Assembly: GCA_030612725.1 (NCBI GenBank)
Contig: JAUWNJ010000005.1
Coordinates: forward strand, 62,001 to 126,000
Reading direction: 5' to 3'
DNA: 64,000 bases
From: Planctomycetales bacterium
Lineage (GTDB): Bacteria; Planctomycetota; Phycisphaerae; SM23-33
Below are positions 7,592 to 15,755 of this stretch, piece by piece. The position numbers and the translations under genes were made by a program. The notes under the pieces were generated by a model. It was given only the letters and a program-made list of their open reading frames with translations. It was not told where the DNA came from and did not search any database. Numbering within the stretch: the first letter of the stretch is position 1; each line of letters opens with the position of its first letter.

Positions 7592-8242
7592 TCACATCCG
7601 TTTGCGACGCCGCCGCAATAAGACCAGACCACCCACCGCCAGCAGACTCATTGTCACCGGCTCCGGGACAGGGCCAACCACATCGCCGGAACTGATCACA
7701 CCATTGATCACGTTGCCTGCAATCATTCCCGGCACGCCATCGCTCAGGATATACAATGTTACACTGTCTTCGGGCGGGTCTATCGCATAACTCGGTATCG
7801 TCCATGCCGGGAATCCGAACGAGATCGTCATCTCGGCGGCAGTGTCCACGCTTGCCCCGGCGGGCGACTGAGTTCCCAGTGTAAATCCTGTCGGCGCATT
7901 GTCGGTCAGATACCCCAGCGTTGTTGACGCAGAAGCGTCGAAGAACGGGCTGCACGTGAAAACCTCTATGACGCTGTTGCCCGTTGTGCCGGTGTTCCTG
8001 ATCTGATAGAGATACATGTAGTTGTCCGCCCCATCGGTGAATGCCTGGCTGATAACCTCGGCCTGCATATTGCCGACGGACATGTCGGTGGTCATCGGCG
8101 AACCGATGGCGCCGGCCGAACCGCTGAGCAAATTGTTGAAATCCTCAGGCACCGGCGCTGCCGACACAGGCGATGCCAAGGCCGCTGCGGACATTCCCGA
8201 TACAATCACCACTACTACTGCTGCTTTCAGTACGCACTTCAC
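7592..8242 (-). CDS. PEP-CTERM sorting domain protein, secreted
   Basis: 216 residues if the GTG at 8242 is used: it has AGAAGGGAGAGGA just upstream, whereas an upstream TTG at 8266 would place that ribosome site inside the gene. The signal peptide is KCVLKAAVVVVIVSGMSAAA onward. The body is beta-rich and contains DGADNYMYLYQIRNTG, resembling surface beta-sandwich modules. The tail is VPEPVTMSLLAVGGLVLL then RRRRKRM. It lies downstream of the single-domain LuxR gene, 258 bp away, in the same direction. Confidence 0.83.
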   Translation of the reverse strand: MKCVLKAAVVVVIVSGMSAAALASPVSAAPVPEDFNNLLSGSAGAIGSPMTTDMSVGNMQAEVISQAFTDGADNYMYLYQIRNTGTTGNSVIEVFTCSPFFDASASTTLGYLTDNAPTGFTLGTQSPAGASVDTAAEMTISFGFPAWTIPSYAIDPPEDSVTLYILSDGVPGMIAGNVINGVISSGDVVGPVPEPVTMSLLAVGGLVLLRRRRKRM

Positions 8243-8305
8243 AATTCCTCTCCCTTCTGAAATCAAGGCTCAATTGCCTACCCGTTCCAATCTTTCTGAC
8301 GTGCC

Positions 8306-8322
8306 TGTCCTCCATGAGGACA
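8306..8322 (-). other. Stem-loop between luxR gene and PEP-CTERM gene
   Basis: TGTCCTC/GAGGACA with a three-base loop, within the 258-bp space 8243-8500. No T-run follows on the minus strand. It may mark an RNA-processing or leader structure. Confidence 0.35.
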
Positions 8323-8500
8323 GAAACACTCTTACCAAACGGGAACTCGGCCAGTGCGGCCTCAGGCAGAATACGCTAGAGCGAATGACGCTCCTACCCT
8401 CACTATCTGAATCGCTCCACCGCTCCCAAAACGGGCGAGAGCAACTATTCAACTATAGGTTACTGCAAATCCGATATCTCACAAGCCGGTAATTATACTG

Positions 8501-8785
8501 TCATTGCCAGCGGGGGCAGCCTTTGCAACCGGCGCGAAACTGGCGAAAGATATTCACGATCAGTTCATTTCGATCCTGGACATCCAGTTTTACAAACATC
8601 CTGCTCATGTATGTGCGAACCGTGGAAACAGCGATACCAAGTTCTTGGGCAATCTGCTTATCACTCGAACCGCCGAAAAGTTGACGAGCAATTTCTGCCT
8701 GCTTTGGCGACAATCCAAGGTGGTCGGACAGATTGACCCATTCAGTCTTTGTGAAAACTTCGCTTATCGGCATCACCATCGGCAT
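8501..8785 (-). CDS. Single-domain LuxR-type transcription regulator
   Basis: 94 residues, nearly all a LuxR/GerE helix-turn-helix: LSPKQAEIARQLFGGSSDKQ, then IAQELGIAVSTVRTYMSRMF and VKLDVQDRNELIVNIFRQF. No receiver, PAS or autoinducer-binding domain is present, so activity is probably set by expression level or partners. The C-terminus CKGCPRW contains a CxxC that might bind metal or sense redox. A 21-bp inverted repeat 117 bp upstream (8902-8922) resembles the operator at 7050, suggesting self-regulation and control of the sugar-transferase/dockerin operon. The ribosome site is weak (GGGGA). Confidence 0.85.
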   Translation of the reverse strand: MPMVMPISEVFTKTEWVNLSDHLGLSPKQAEIARQLFGGSSDKQIAQELGIAVSTVRTYMSRMFVKLDVQDRNELIVNIFRQFRAGCKGCPRWQ

Positions 8786-8876
8786 CGCGTTTTCCCCACG
8801 AGTGCATGGTCATCTACTACAACACGGCTGTATGATAACACATATTCCATTTTTTTGCGCCCCAAAAATCACAAAA

Positions 8877-8922
8877 TGGCTACGGTGTTTTAGCGTACAG
8901 GATGCGTATAATACATACGTAT
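8877..8922 (-). promoter_or_regulatory. LuxR-type operator upstream of the luxR gene
   Basis: ATGCGTAT-N5-ATACGTAT (8902-8922; 7 of 8 positions complementary). The hexamer 19 bp further on the minus strand, at the place equivalent to the -10 of the 7025 promoter, is the poor TAGCCA. GTACGC is conserved in the spacer of both sites at the same offset. Confidence 0.5.
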
Positions 8923-9134
8923 CGTGGGCTGGTGCCATCCACGTTCCCTCGGTTTTCTACTGGCATTAACCCACTACAGCGATCTACGAGGGTAATGGTT
9001 GGTAACGAGTGATGGAATATTCGTATCTCTCGCTCATGCAGGATGTTAGAGTGCCAGAAGGCCTGCGGCCATTTCGCCTCTGGAGTTCCATTCCCAACCC
9101 TGAATGTCTCTGTCGGGGCTAACCGTAACGCGCA
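8923..9134. other. Spacer between two luxR-type genes
   Basis: No gene. A hairpin with arms CCAGA and TCTGG enclosing GGCCGCAGGCC lies near 9055-9085, downstream of the PAS/LuxR gene, and may end its transcript. Confidence 0.4.
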
Positions 9135-11177
9135 TTAGTTTTCTGCGTGACTGGACATATAATTTTCAAGGTAGGTAGAGAGATTCACATCCGTATTTGT
9201 GATTTGCAGTTTGCGGCGGATGTGTTCGCGGTGCTTATTAACAGTGGCAGATGAGATATGGTACAGATCGGCAATCTGTTTGGTTGACATATCCTTCCTT
9301 ATCAGGTTGCAGATACGTATCTCGGTCGGGGTAAGAGATGTAAATTCTTTCGAGAGACTGTCGGCGAAAGGAAGAGTGATATCCTTGATAGTTTCCTTCA
9401 GCAAGTCCAGATATTTTCTTTGGCCTTTGGGAAGTTCATGTTCAAGGGTGTGCAGCAGCGGCATGACGATCTTCTCGATATTACCGACAATCCGCCGGCC
9501 AAATTCCTTCTTCTCATCCTGAATCCCGGCCATAATCTCCCGCAAGGCGATGTTCTTCTGCTCCAGGGCAGACTGCTCTGCAAGCAACTGCCGCCGGGCC
9601 TGAATACGTTCGATGTTTCTTCCGATTCGTGCTGCAATTGTATCTATCAAGTATTTCTCTTCTTTCAGGAACGGATTTTTATCGACAGACAAGTTTGCCT
9701 TGAGGCAAAAGATCTCCACGACGCCGATCTTCTCTCCGGCGACCAGGATGTCGGTGGCCAATTTCGTTTGTGATTTCCTGAAATTAGATGTTCGATACTC
9801 CTTGTCACTAACTGTGATTCTTGCGCATGCGGTTTTCGGGCGTTGGCATGCATGGGGCAGAACATTTACGATTCCCTGAAGCAAGGACTCAAGAGAATCG
9901 TTGTATTTGTTCACAACCTCGGTAATGTCATAGAGGCAATTGAGTTCCCTTACACGCATGCGCAAATCATACTCGCTCTCCCGCAGCGTCTCTTCGGCCT
10001 TCTTGCGTTCCGTGATGTCTATCGCAAAAGCAAGCATTCCGACAGGTTCGCCCTCTTCGTCTTTAAACAGAGTTATTGCCATCTCCGAGGGAAACGTGGT
10101 TCCGTCCTTTCGCATCTGTTCACTTTCACCCATGTACCGACCGTTGCGTTTGACCTTCTCGTTGAACTGGTTTACGTAAGTTTTTATCTGCTCGGAGGTG
10201 TGGAACACACTGATATGTTCACCGACCAGTTCTTCCCCGGTTTCGTACCCGTGCATCCTTGCCCATGACGGATTGACGAACTGAAGGATTCCGTCAAGGT
10301 CGGCCATACCGATTCCCTCGACCGCCTGTTCGGCGATCATCGCCAGACGCCGGAGCCTGTCCTCCGATTTCTTACGCTCAGTGATGTTTCGGAGAATAGT
10401 GACTATCTGCACGACCTTACCCTTCTCGATTATCGGTATCTTTCGCGTCTCTGTGTCGAATGCCTCGTCGTCAAGTGTTGTGGTCTCCTCGCGAACAAGT
10501 GTCTCACCGGTTTGAAATACGTTGTGATACTCATCACGCACTTCTTCCGGCAGGAATGGAAAGGCCTCAAAGACGGTTAGTCCTACCAGGTCGCTTTCCA
10601 GACCCAATTGCCTGCACCACTGCACCAAAGCCGGATTACACAGGACGATCCGCAGGTCTTTATCGACGACGTGAATCGCATCACTAATTGAATTGAGCGT
10701 GGTCTGATATTGGAGTTCCGATGCTCGCAATGCATCTTCAACCCGCCTTTGCTCGGTAATGTCGTGGTCGATACCGATGATGTGATATTTCTCGCCGATC
10801 TTGAGATGGGTCGCGGTCCATTCGTAGCAGTTATCCTTGCCGTCCGGACGGAGCCAGGAGGCAGTGCCTTCCAACCGCACGCCATCCGGAAGCGCACCAT
10901 CCAGAAAGTGATCACGTAACAATCCGTCGGGGGCTGCTTTCCAACGGAGGAACTCGTTAAGGTCTTCCGACCTCATCAGTTCCTCCCTGCTGCGCCCCGA
11001 CATTTCGACGTACCGGTCGTTGCACAGCACCAGCCGACGATTGTCCGTCTTCGGATCGTACTCAGTAATGACGATGCCGTTAGAGGTGTTTTCCATTATC
11101 AGCCGCAACCAGGCCTCGCTCTCCTGCAACGGCTTTAACTCTTTTTCTTTCCGGTTGGATGCCCGCTTTTTTCGCAT
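9135..11177 (-). CDS. Multi-PAS, GAF-like sensor with C-terminal LuxR helix-turn-helix
   Basis: 680 residues, cytoplasmic with no membrane segment. Order: PAS 1 (~20-143, ending IGIDHDITEQRR), PAS 2 (~150-270, ending ILRNITERKK), PAS 3 (~275-397, LAFAIDITERKK), a GAF-like region (~405-525), a coiled-coil linker (~525-605) and a LuxR HTH (~612-675: LTPTEIRICNLIRKDMSTKQ, IADLYHISSATVNKHREHI). There is no histidine kinase domain, so ligand or redox sensing is likely coupled straight to DNA binding. The start ATG has AAGGGAGA upstream. It stands alone between the luxR region and tRNA-Arg. Its signal and targets are unknown. Confidence 0.88.
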   Translation of the reverse strand: MRKKRASNRKEKELKPLQESEAWLRLIMENTSNGIVITEYDPKTDNRRLVLCNDRYVEMSGRSREELMRSEDLNEFLRWKAAPDGLLRDHFLDGALPDGVRLEGTASWLRPDGKDNCYEWTATHLKIGEKYHIIGIDHDITEQRRVEDALRASELQYQTTLNSISDAIHVVDKDLRIVLCNPALVQWCRQLGLESDLVGLTVFEAFPFLPEEVRDEYHNVFQTGETLVREETTTLDDEAFDTETRKIPIIEKGKVVQIVTILRNITERKKSEDRLRRLAMIAEQAVEGIGMADLDGILQFVNPSWARMHGYETGEELVGEHISVFHTSEQIKTYVNQFNEKVKRNGRYMGESEQMRKDGTTFPSEMAITLFKDEEGEPVGMLAFAIDITERKKAEETLRESEYDLRMRVRELNCLYDITEVVNKYNDSLESLLQGIVNVLPHACQRPKTACARITVSDKEYRTSNFRKSQTKLATDILVAGEKIGVVEIFCLKANLSVDKNPFLKEEKYLIDTIAARIGRNIERIQARRQLLAEQSALEQKNIALREIMAGIQDEKKEFGRRIVGNIEKIVMPLLHTLEHELPKGQRKYLDLLKETIKDITLPFADSLSKEFTSLTPTEIRICNLIRKDMSTKQIADLYHISSATVNKHREHIRRKLQITNTDVNLSTYLENYMSSHAEN

Positions 11178-11329
11178 GGTGCATCTCCCTTGGTTTGGCT
11201 TCGAAGGCGAATGTCCCTTCGTGCCGTTGGGACCTGATTACCACCAGGTATTATCTCATATCTGACATGAAGTTGGAAATAGACTTTGGGGGCGGTTAAA
11301 ACGATAATGTAAAGTATTGTAATTACTAA

Positions 11330-11403
11330 CACGCCCGACAGGACTCGAACCTGTAACCCTCGGTTCCGAAGACCGATGCTCTGTCCAATTGAGCTACGGG
11401 CGC
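11330..11403 (-). tRNA. tRNA-Arg (anticodon TCG)
   Basis: Cloverleaf on the minus strand: acceptor GCGCCCG with CGGGCGT, D-arm GCTC/GAGC, anticodon stem TCGGT/ACCGA with loop CTTCGGA (anticodon TCG, reads CGA), T-arm ACAGG-TTCGAGT-CCTGT. CCA is not encoded. Confidence 0.95.
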
Positions 11404-11608
11404 TTGAGTGAGAAGTCAGCACGTTACCGGCCTTATGCAGTCTCTGTCAAGTGTGCTACTCCGGGAATGCAAAAGGATACACGGCGTGCCTTCATCTCGC
11501 CCAGACGAGCAAACCCCCCACCGACGCGGCCCGACCAATTAAAGTGGCAAACCCGACGAGGTTTATACCGTCAAGACACTTATTTCGAGTTTATCAACCG
11601 ATATGGCT
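11404..11608. other. Spacer upstream of tRNA-Arg
   Basis: I see no gene or recognised repeat here. It should contain the tRNA-Arg promoter, but no clear -35/-10 pair stands out. Confidence 0.3.
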
Positions 11609-11806
11609 TCAAAGACCGGACTTATTCCCGCTGGCAACGGGGATGTCCTTGGTATTCCTGAAGATAGGCAACCCTGCTCTGACCCGCCTGGCATATATCT
11701 CTATGTTCGCCAGCCGGTGTATCTGAGCCTCTTCGCTTGCCTCTTCAGGTAGTCCATACCTACCTGGCCGATAACCTCTAAGCGACATGTCCTCTCTTAC
11801 AAACAC
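11609..11806 (-). CDS. Possible small hypothetical protein
   Basis: 65 codons from a GTG with GGAGG 8 nt upstream. The central sequence LPEEASEEAQIHRLANIEIY then ARRVRAGLPIF reads like a real amphipathic helix ending in the GLPLF-type motif seen at the end of many planctomycete small proteins, but I cannot name a family. The ribosome site lies within a CGGTCC/GGACCG hairpin, which could control translation or mean the start is wrong. Confidence 0.35.
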   Translation of the reverse strand: MFVREDMSLRGYRPGRYGLPEEASEEAQIHRLANIEIYARRVRAGLPIFRNTKDIPVASGNKSGL

Positions 11807-11996
11807 TCTCGGTCCCTCCGGACCGACCTTCCGTGTACCATACCTGTGACTAACCTCCGTGTTCAGTCAGTGAGAGATATGAAATCCTACTACAATTATA
11901 TTACCAATGTTCATGTTTGTGGCAAGAAAGATTTTAAAGATTTTTTCCTGTTTCCAATTCGGCTTTTCGCGGTAAAAATCGTTCCGGACGGCGGCA

Positions 11997-12025
11997 TTGC
12001 CGTAGCCGACCGATACGCCTATAAT
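11997..12025 (+). promoter_or_regulatory. Sigma70-type promoter of the dnaJ-like gene
   Basis: TTGCCG, 17 bp, TATAAT. The predicted transcription start (about 12032) is within 5 bases of the ATG at 12037, so the mRNA would have almost no leader. Confidence 0.6.
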
Positions 12026-12036
12026 TAGTGGTTAAT

Positions 12037-13002
12037 ATGGCTCAACGAGATTACTACGAAATCCTGGGCGTGGAACGTTCGGCGTCGGCCAGACAGATAA
12101 AATCGGCCTACCGTCAATTGGCGCGCAAATATCACCCTGACGTGAATAAGTCTTCCGGTGCGGACGGGAAGTTCAAGGAGGCCACCGCTGCATACGAGGT
12201 ACTGTCGGATCCGAAAAAGCGGAAGGCGTACGATCAGTTCGGACATGCCGGTCCCGGACAGTTTGGTTTCGGCGGCGGCGGCGCGCCCGGATGGACGAAA
12301 GTCTATACACAAAACCGCCCCAAAGGCGGTGGAGCGCCAGGTTTCGAAGACCCTTTCTCCTCCAGCCCATTCAGCGGGATGAGCCTGAACGATCTGCTGG
12401 CGGCACTGGGCGGAAGGATGCGACGCAAACCTAAACGATCGTCCGGGAAGGACGAACCTGCCACCCCGGTTGCAGAATCCCATATCACGCTGGAGTTCAT
12501 GCAGGCGGCCAGGGGGTGTTCGCAAATGTTCCAGATTCGCAGGCCTGACGGTCGGAACGAGCGGGTCGAGGTCAAAATCCCGCCCGGCGTCCGCACCGGC
12601 AGCAAAATACGCCTTCGCGGAAAGGGAATGGCGACCCCCAGCGGAAGAGGCGACCTGTACATCATCACCAAGGTCCGTGACCATCAGTTCTTCCGACGGG
12701 ACGGGAACGATATATACCTCGACCTCCCGGTCAGCATCATCGAGGCCGCAATGGGAGCGACGGTTGCTGTCCCGACCATTGACGGACAGACCAATTTGAA
12801 AATCCCGCCGGGAACCACAGGAAGGACGCGCCTGCGCCTCGGCGGTAAAGGCATCGCCGACCCGAAAACCGGAAAACGAGGCGACCAGTACGCAGTTGTC
12901 AAAATCGTCCTGCCGAAGAAAATCTCCGAAAAAGGGCGGAAACTTCTGAAAGACTTCAGCCAATCCGACCCGTACAACCCGCGAGAAAAACTCAACTGGT
13001 GA
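12037..13002 (+). CDS. DnaJ-class co-chaperone, CbpA type
   Basis: 321 residues from the ATG at 12037. The J domain ([28 protein letters not shown] with the HPD triad) is followed by a glycine/phenylalanine linker (~70-100) and the two-part client-binding domain ([56 protein letters not shown]). The CxxCxGxG zinc modules of DnaJ are absent, so it is the CbpA/DnaJ2 form that stimulates DnaK. The next gene starts 4 bp later and is probably co-transcribed. Confidence 0.92.
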   Translation: MAQRDYYEILGVERSASARQIKSAYRQLARKYHPDVNKSSGADGKFKEATAAYEVLSDPKKRKAYDQFGHAGPGQFGFGGGGAPGWTKVYTQNRPKGGGAPGFEDPFSSSPFSGMSLNDLLAALGGRMRRKPKRSSGKDEPATPVAESHITLEFMQAARGCSQMFQIRRPDGRNERVEVKIPPGVRTGSKIRLRGKGMATPSGRGDLYIITKVRDHQFFRRDGNDIYLDLPVSIIEAAMGATVAVPTIDGQTNLKIPPGTTGRTRLRLGGKGIADPKTGKRGDQYAVVKIVLPKKISEKGRKLLKDFSQSDPYNPREKLNW

Positions 13003-13006
13003 AATT

Positions 13007-13357
13007 ATGTCCCAATACACGCGAGCGACAAATTTTGCGATCCTGGTAATCGCGATGGTGGTCTGGATTCTGGTGTTGAGCAGTGTGCTGTACCTTGTCC
13101 TGGCGGCGGTTCCGCATGAACCCGAGCAACGTGATTACCTGCTGAGGCTGGCGTATCTGACGACGGGAGTTCTTGGAGTTTCGTTGATACTGCTGATTGG
13201 TATTATCGCCCACTATGCCGCCTCGCGTCTCAAGCACCCGACGGAGCAGTCGGCCCATGCCGAGTACGAAGACGCCTGGACCGAAGCAGGCCGGCGTCTC
13301 AAACCCGAAGACGCCCCGCCGATTGACGGGTTCGAAGAGGAAAATGACGAACACTGA
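13007..13357 (+). CDS. Small membrane protein, hypothetical
   Basis: 116 residues with two predicted membrane helices (FAILVIAMVVWILVLSSVLY and TTGVLGVSLILLIGIIAHYA) and a charged C-terminal tail. No family is recognised. It sits 4 bp after the dnaJ-like gene, so it is expressed with it. Confidence 0.7.
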   Translation: MSQYTRATNFAILVIAMVVWILVLSSVLYLVLAAVPHEPEQRDYLLRLAYLTTGVLGVSLILLIGIIAHYAASRLKHPTEQSAHAEYEDAWTEAGRRLKPEDAPPIDGFEEENDEH

Positions 13358-13379
13358 CCGCAGAGCGATATGATTTCTT

Positions 13380-13602
13380 CCCTTGCCCTGAAAGGGCGAA
13401 GGACAGTAGTCGTGGGCGAAAGCCCACGGTTACGCGGTTAGATAATTTCAAGCTCCAACGGGGCGCCGGAAACGCTTTGACGCAAGTCTTTCCGCCGCCC
13501 CGTTGGGGCTGAATTCGTTGGGGGACTTTTTCCGGTGGCTCACGCCACCGGCTACCATCCTCCGGCCCTTCGGGCCTATAATCGCTTGCCGTCTCTTTTT
13601 TA
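13380..13602. repeat. Cluster of palindromic word repeats
   Basis: Successive short palindromes: GCCCTGAAAGGGC, GTGGGCGAAAGCCCAC, a GCCCCGTTGGGGC core, CCGGTGGCTCACGCCACCGG and GGCCCTTCGGGCC, with GGCTACCATCC between. The same word types recur at 28655-28850. They separate the convergent membrane-protein and lpxI genes and could end both transcripts. Confidence 0.7.
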
Positions 13603-13632
13603 CCTCTGCGTCCTCTGTGTCTCTGTGGCCCT
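13590..13632. repeat. TCTGCGTCCTCTGTGTCTCT-type repeat
   Basis: A CT/GT-rich sentence-like repeat directly at the lpxI stop codon, similar in build to the CACAAAGAGCACAAAGGACA element at 18257-18353. Confidence 0.45.
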
Positions 13633-14499
13633 TTATTCCGCTCGTTTTCCCATTACGGCGATGCCGAGGTTGTCGGCGAGGGCGAGTGTTTCGGGTTTGT
13701 CGAGGATGATGGTGCGTCCGGCTTCGAGGACCAGGCAGGCGGCACGGGCGGATTTGAGGGCGCGGAGCGTTTCAACCCCTACAGTGGGCACGTCGAATCG
13801 CATGTCCTGAGCCGGGCGAGCGACCTTGACAAGCGTCCAGCCGCCGGTTTTACAAAGCCGACCCGCGCGGGCGATCATCTCGTCGGTGCCCTCCATGGCT
13901 TCGACGGCGATTATGTCGCGCTCCTTGACGGCCACCGATTGTCCCACGTCCAGTTCGGCGCTTCTACGGGCGATATCGAAACCGAAGGCAGCATCGGCTT
14001 CGACGCCGCGAGGTAGCGGGGTTCGAGTCATCAGGCCTTCATCGGCCAAGTGTTCGGCGCAATATTCGACGCTTGACATCAGTTCAATCCCCTCGGCGGC
14101 GAGTTCGTCGGCGACGGCCAGCAGGACGGCGTTGTCGCGTTTGTCGTGTCGGAGTTTTCCATACCAAAGCCGGGCTGTGCGCAAGTCTGGCAAGTACCGC
14201 AGCAGCCGAAGCGGCGAATACATATTCGCCTTCCGCACGCCGCCGGCCAGCACCGCCTGTCGCACGCCATTGCGTCGCAGCAGGCGAATCCATCGCCCCA
14301 GGCGGGTAACCCCAGCCCAGGCGAAGGTATCGGACATATCGCGCAGACCCGGATCGGCCTGTCCTCGAATACCGACCACCACCAACCGGCGACCCGATCG
14401 GCGGATTCCGCCGGCGATCAGTATCGGAAGCCGACCGGCCCCGGCAATAAGACCCACTGGTTCGACGTTGCTCACCACAGGTGGTTCGACCGTGCTCAC
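13633..14499 (-). CDS. lpxI: UDP-2,3-diacylglucosamine pyrophosphatase (LpxI)
   Basis: 288 residues matching the LpxI (DUF1009) family, which hydrolyses UDP-2,3-diacylglucosamine to lipid X in lipid A synthesis, replacing LpxH. Visible marks: GLIAGAGRLPILIA at the N-terminus, HDKRDNAVLLAVADELAAEG in the middle, the C-terminal domain motif VKVARPAQDMRFDVPTVG and VLEAGRTIILDK. The GTG start overlaps the lpxD stop by 4 nt (GTGA), so the two are coupled. Confidence 0.92.
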   Translation of the reverse strand: MSTVEPPVVSNVEPVGLIAGAGRLPILIAGGIRRSGRRLVVVGIRGQADPGLRDMSDTFAWAGVTRLGRWIRLLRRNGVRQAVLAGGVRKANMYSPLRLLRYLPDLRTARLWYGKLRHDKRDNAVLLAVADELAAEGIELMSSVEYCAEHLADEGLMTRTPLPRGVEADAAFGFDIARRSAELDVGQSVAVKERDIIAVEAMEGTDEMIARAGRLCKTGGWTLVKVARPAQDMRFDVPTVGVETLRALKSARAACLVLEAGRTIILDKPETLALADNLGIAVMGKRAE

Positions 14500-15557
14500 T
14501 TTTGCTTATCCTGGTGCGTGCTTTTGAGTTTTGCGACATCGGCTGCGAGTTTTTTGAGTGTCTCGCGCAGGCGAGGTAGTTGGTTCAGCACCGAATAGGC
14601 CCGTCGGGCCTGAGACCGCGGAACAGCCGGAGCGCCGAGGACTTCCTGACCGTCGGCTACGTCGTTGATTACGCCGGCCTTTGCACCGACGCGGACGTTG
14701 TTACCGATTTTTATGTGTCCGACGATGCCGGCCTGTCCGGCAAGGGCGCAGTAATCGCCTATCGTCGTCGAACCGGCTACGCCGACCTGGGCGACGAACA
14801 GGCAGTGCTTCCCGACTTTCGTTCCGTGCCCTATCGCTACGAGGTTGGAGAACTTCGTCCCTGCCGCGATGACGGTCGCGCCCATCGTAGCCCGGTCGAT
14901 CGCGCAGCAAGCGCCGATCTCCACGTCGTCGCCGATTTCGACCCAACCGGCCTGGGGAATCTTCTCATGCTTCCCGGCGTGCGTGGCGTATCCGAAGCCG
15001 TCCTGGCCTATGACGGTCCCGGCGTGAATTGTTACCCGCTCGCCAAGGATCGTCCCGTCGTACAGCACGACGTTGGGGTACAAGATGCAGCCGCATCCGA
15101 TTTTCACGTCAGGGCCGACAAATACCCCCGGATAAAGCACCGCACCGTCGCCGACTTCTGCCCCCGGGCCGACAGTAACAAACTGTGCGACGGCGGCGCT
15201 ATCGGAAACTTTCGCAGCCGGGTCGATTCGGGCGGATGCGTCGATACCGCTGAACGGGTGCCGGCGGAAGCCGTAGAGTTCTACCATCGTCTGTTGGTAT
15301 GCGAAATAAGGGTCTTCGCAGCGGATAAGGTTTTCGCCCGCCCCGGCGTAGTCTTTAGCCACAATCACAGCAGCGGCTTTGGTCGCGGACATGAACCGCT
15401 CATATTTGGCGTTGGCCAGGAAGGCGATTTCGTCGCCCCCGGCTTCGGAAAGGCTTGCAACGCCGCGAATCACCTTCTCCGGCCCGAAAGTCAAAACCCC
15501 GCCAAGCCTCTCAGCAAGTTCGCCAAGCGTGATTTCATGTTTATTGCAATCGGTCAT
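14496..15557 (-). CDS. lpxD: UDP-3-O-acylglucosamine N-acyltransferase (LpxD)
   Basis: 353 residues from the ATG at 15557; an in-frame ATG at 15587 adds ten residues and neither has a clear ribosome site. An N-terminal uridine-binding domain (EITLGELAERLGGVLTFGPE) precedes a long left-handed beta-helix of hexapeptide repeats (KIGCGCILYPNVVLYDGTIL, VTIHAGTVIGQDGFGYATHA with the catalytic His region) and a C-terminal helix. It transfers the second hydroxyacyl chain in lipid A synthesis in the cytoplasm. The next gene is lpxI; lpxA and lpxB are not here. Confidence 0.93.
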   Translation of the reverse strand: MTDCNKHEITLGELAERLGGVLTFGPEKVIRGVASLSEAGGDEIAFLANAKYERFMSATKAAAVIVAKDYAGAGENLIRCEDPYFAYQQTMVELYGFRRHPFSGIDASARIDPAAKVSDSAAVAQFVTVGPGAEVGDGAVLYPGVFVGPDVKIGCGCILYPNVVLYDGTILGERVTIHAGTVIGQDGFGYATHAGKHEKIPQAGWVEIGDDVEIGACCAIDRATMGATVIAAGTKFSNLVAIGHGTKVGKHCLFVAQVGVAGSTTIGDYCALAGQAGIVGHIKIGNNVRVGAKAGVINDVADGQEVLGAPAVPRSQARRAYSVLNQLPRLRETLKKLAADVAKLKSTHQDKQK

Positions 15558-15690
15558 AACGAAGTGAGGGTAGTGTTTCGGCGCCATTCAGTCAAGCGGG
15601 CTTTTGATAACGGAGGCATACCGACCAGGCAGGCGTGGAGTGTGCAGGTTTTGTTTCCTGCACACGAAATTCCCCATCCACCAATCGCGT

Positions 15691-15723
15691 ACCTGCCATG
15701 CCGTAGCCTTAGCGAAGGCAGGT
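15691..15723. repeat. GCCGTAGCCTTAGCGAAGGC-type hairpin repeat
   Basis: ACCTGCC (15691-15697) pairs with GGCAGGT (15717-15723). The interior word is found again, inverted and slightly changed, near 63170-63195. Confidence 0.5.
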
Positions 15724-15755
15724 GCAGGGGACAGAACCTTACGTATCCTACGAAC

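Noticed and set aside
7296-7955. A 219-codon minus-strand frame overlapping the PEP-CTERM gene
   Set aside because: Out of frame with a protein that has signal peptide and sorting tail; no ribosome site.
1713-8785. An exosortase or sortase gene in the PEP-CTERM region
   Set aside because: No polytopic membrane protein with the exosortase Cys-Arg-His pattern is encoded here; it must lie elsewhere.
8501-11177. Classical quorum-sensing LuxR receptor
   Set aside because: Neither LuxR-type protein has an autoinducer-binding domain; one is HTH only, the other PAS/GAF.
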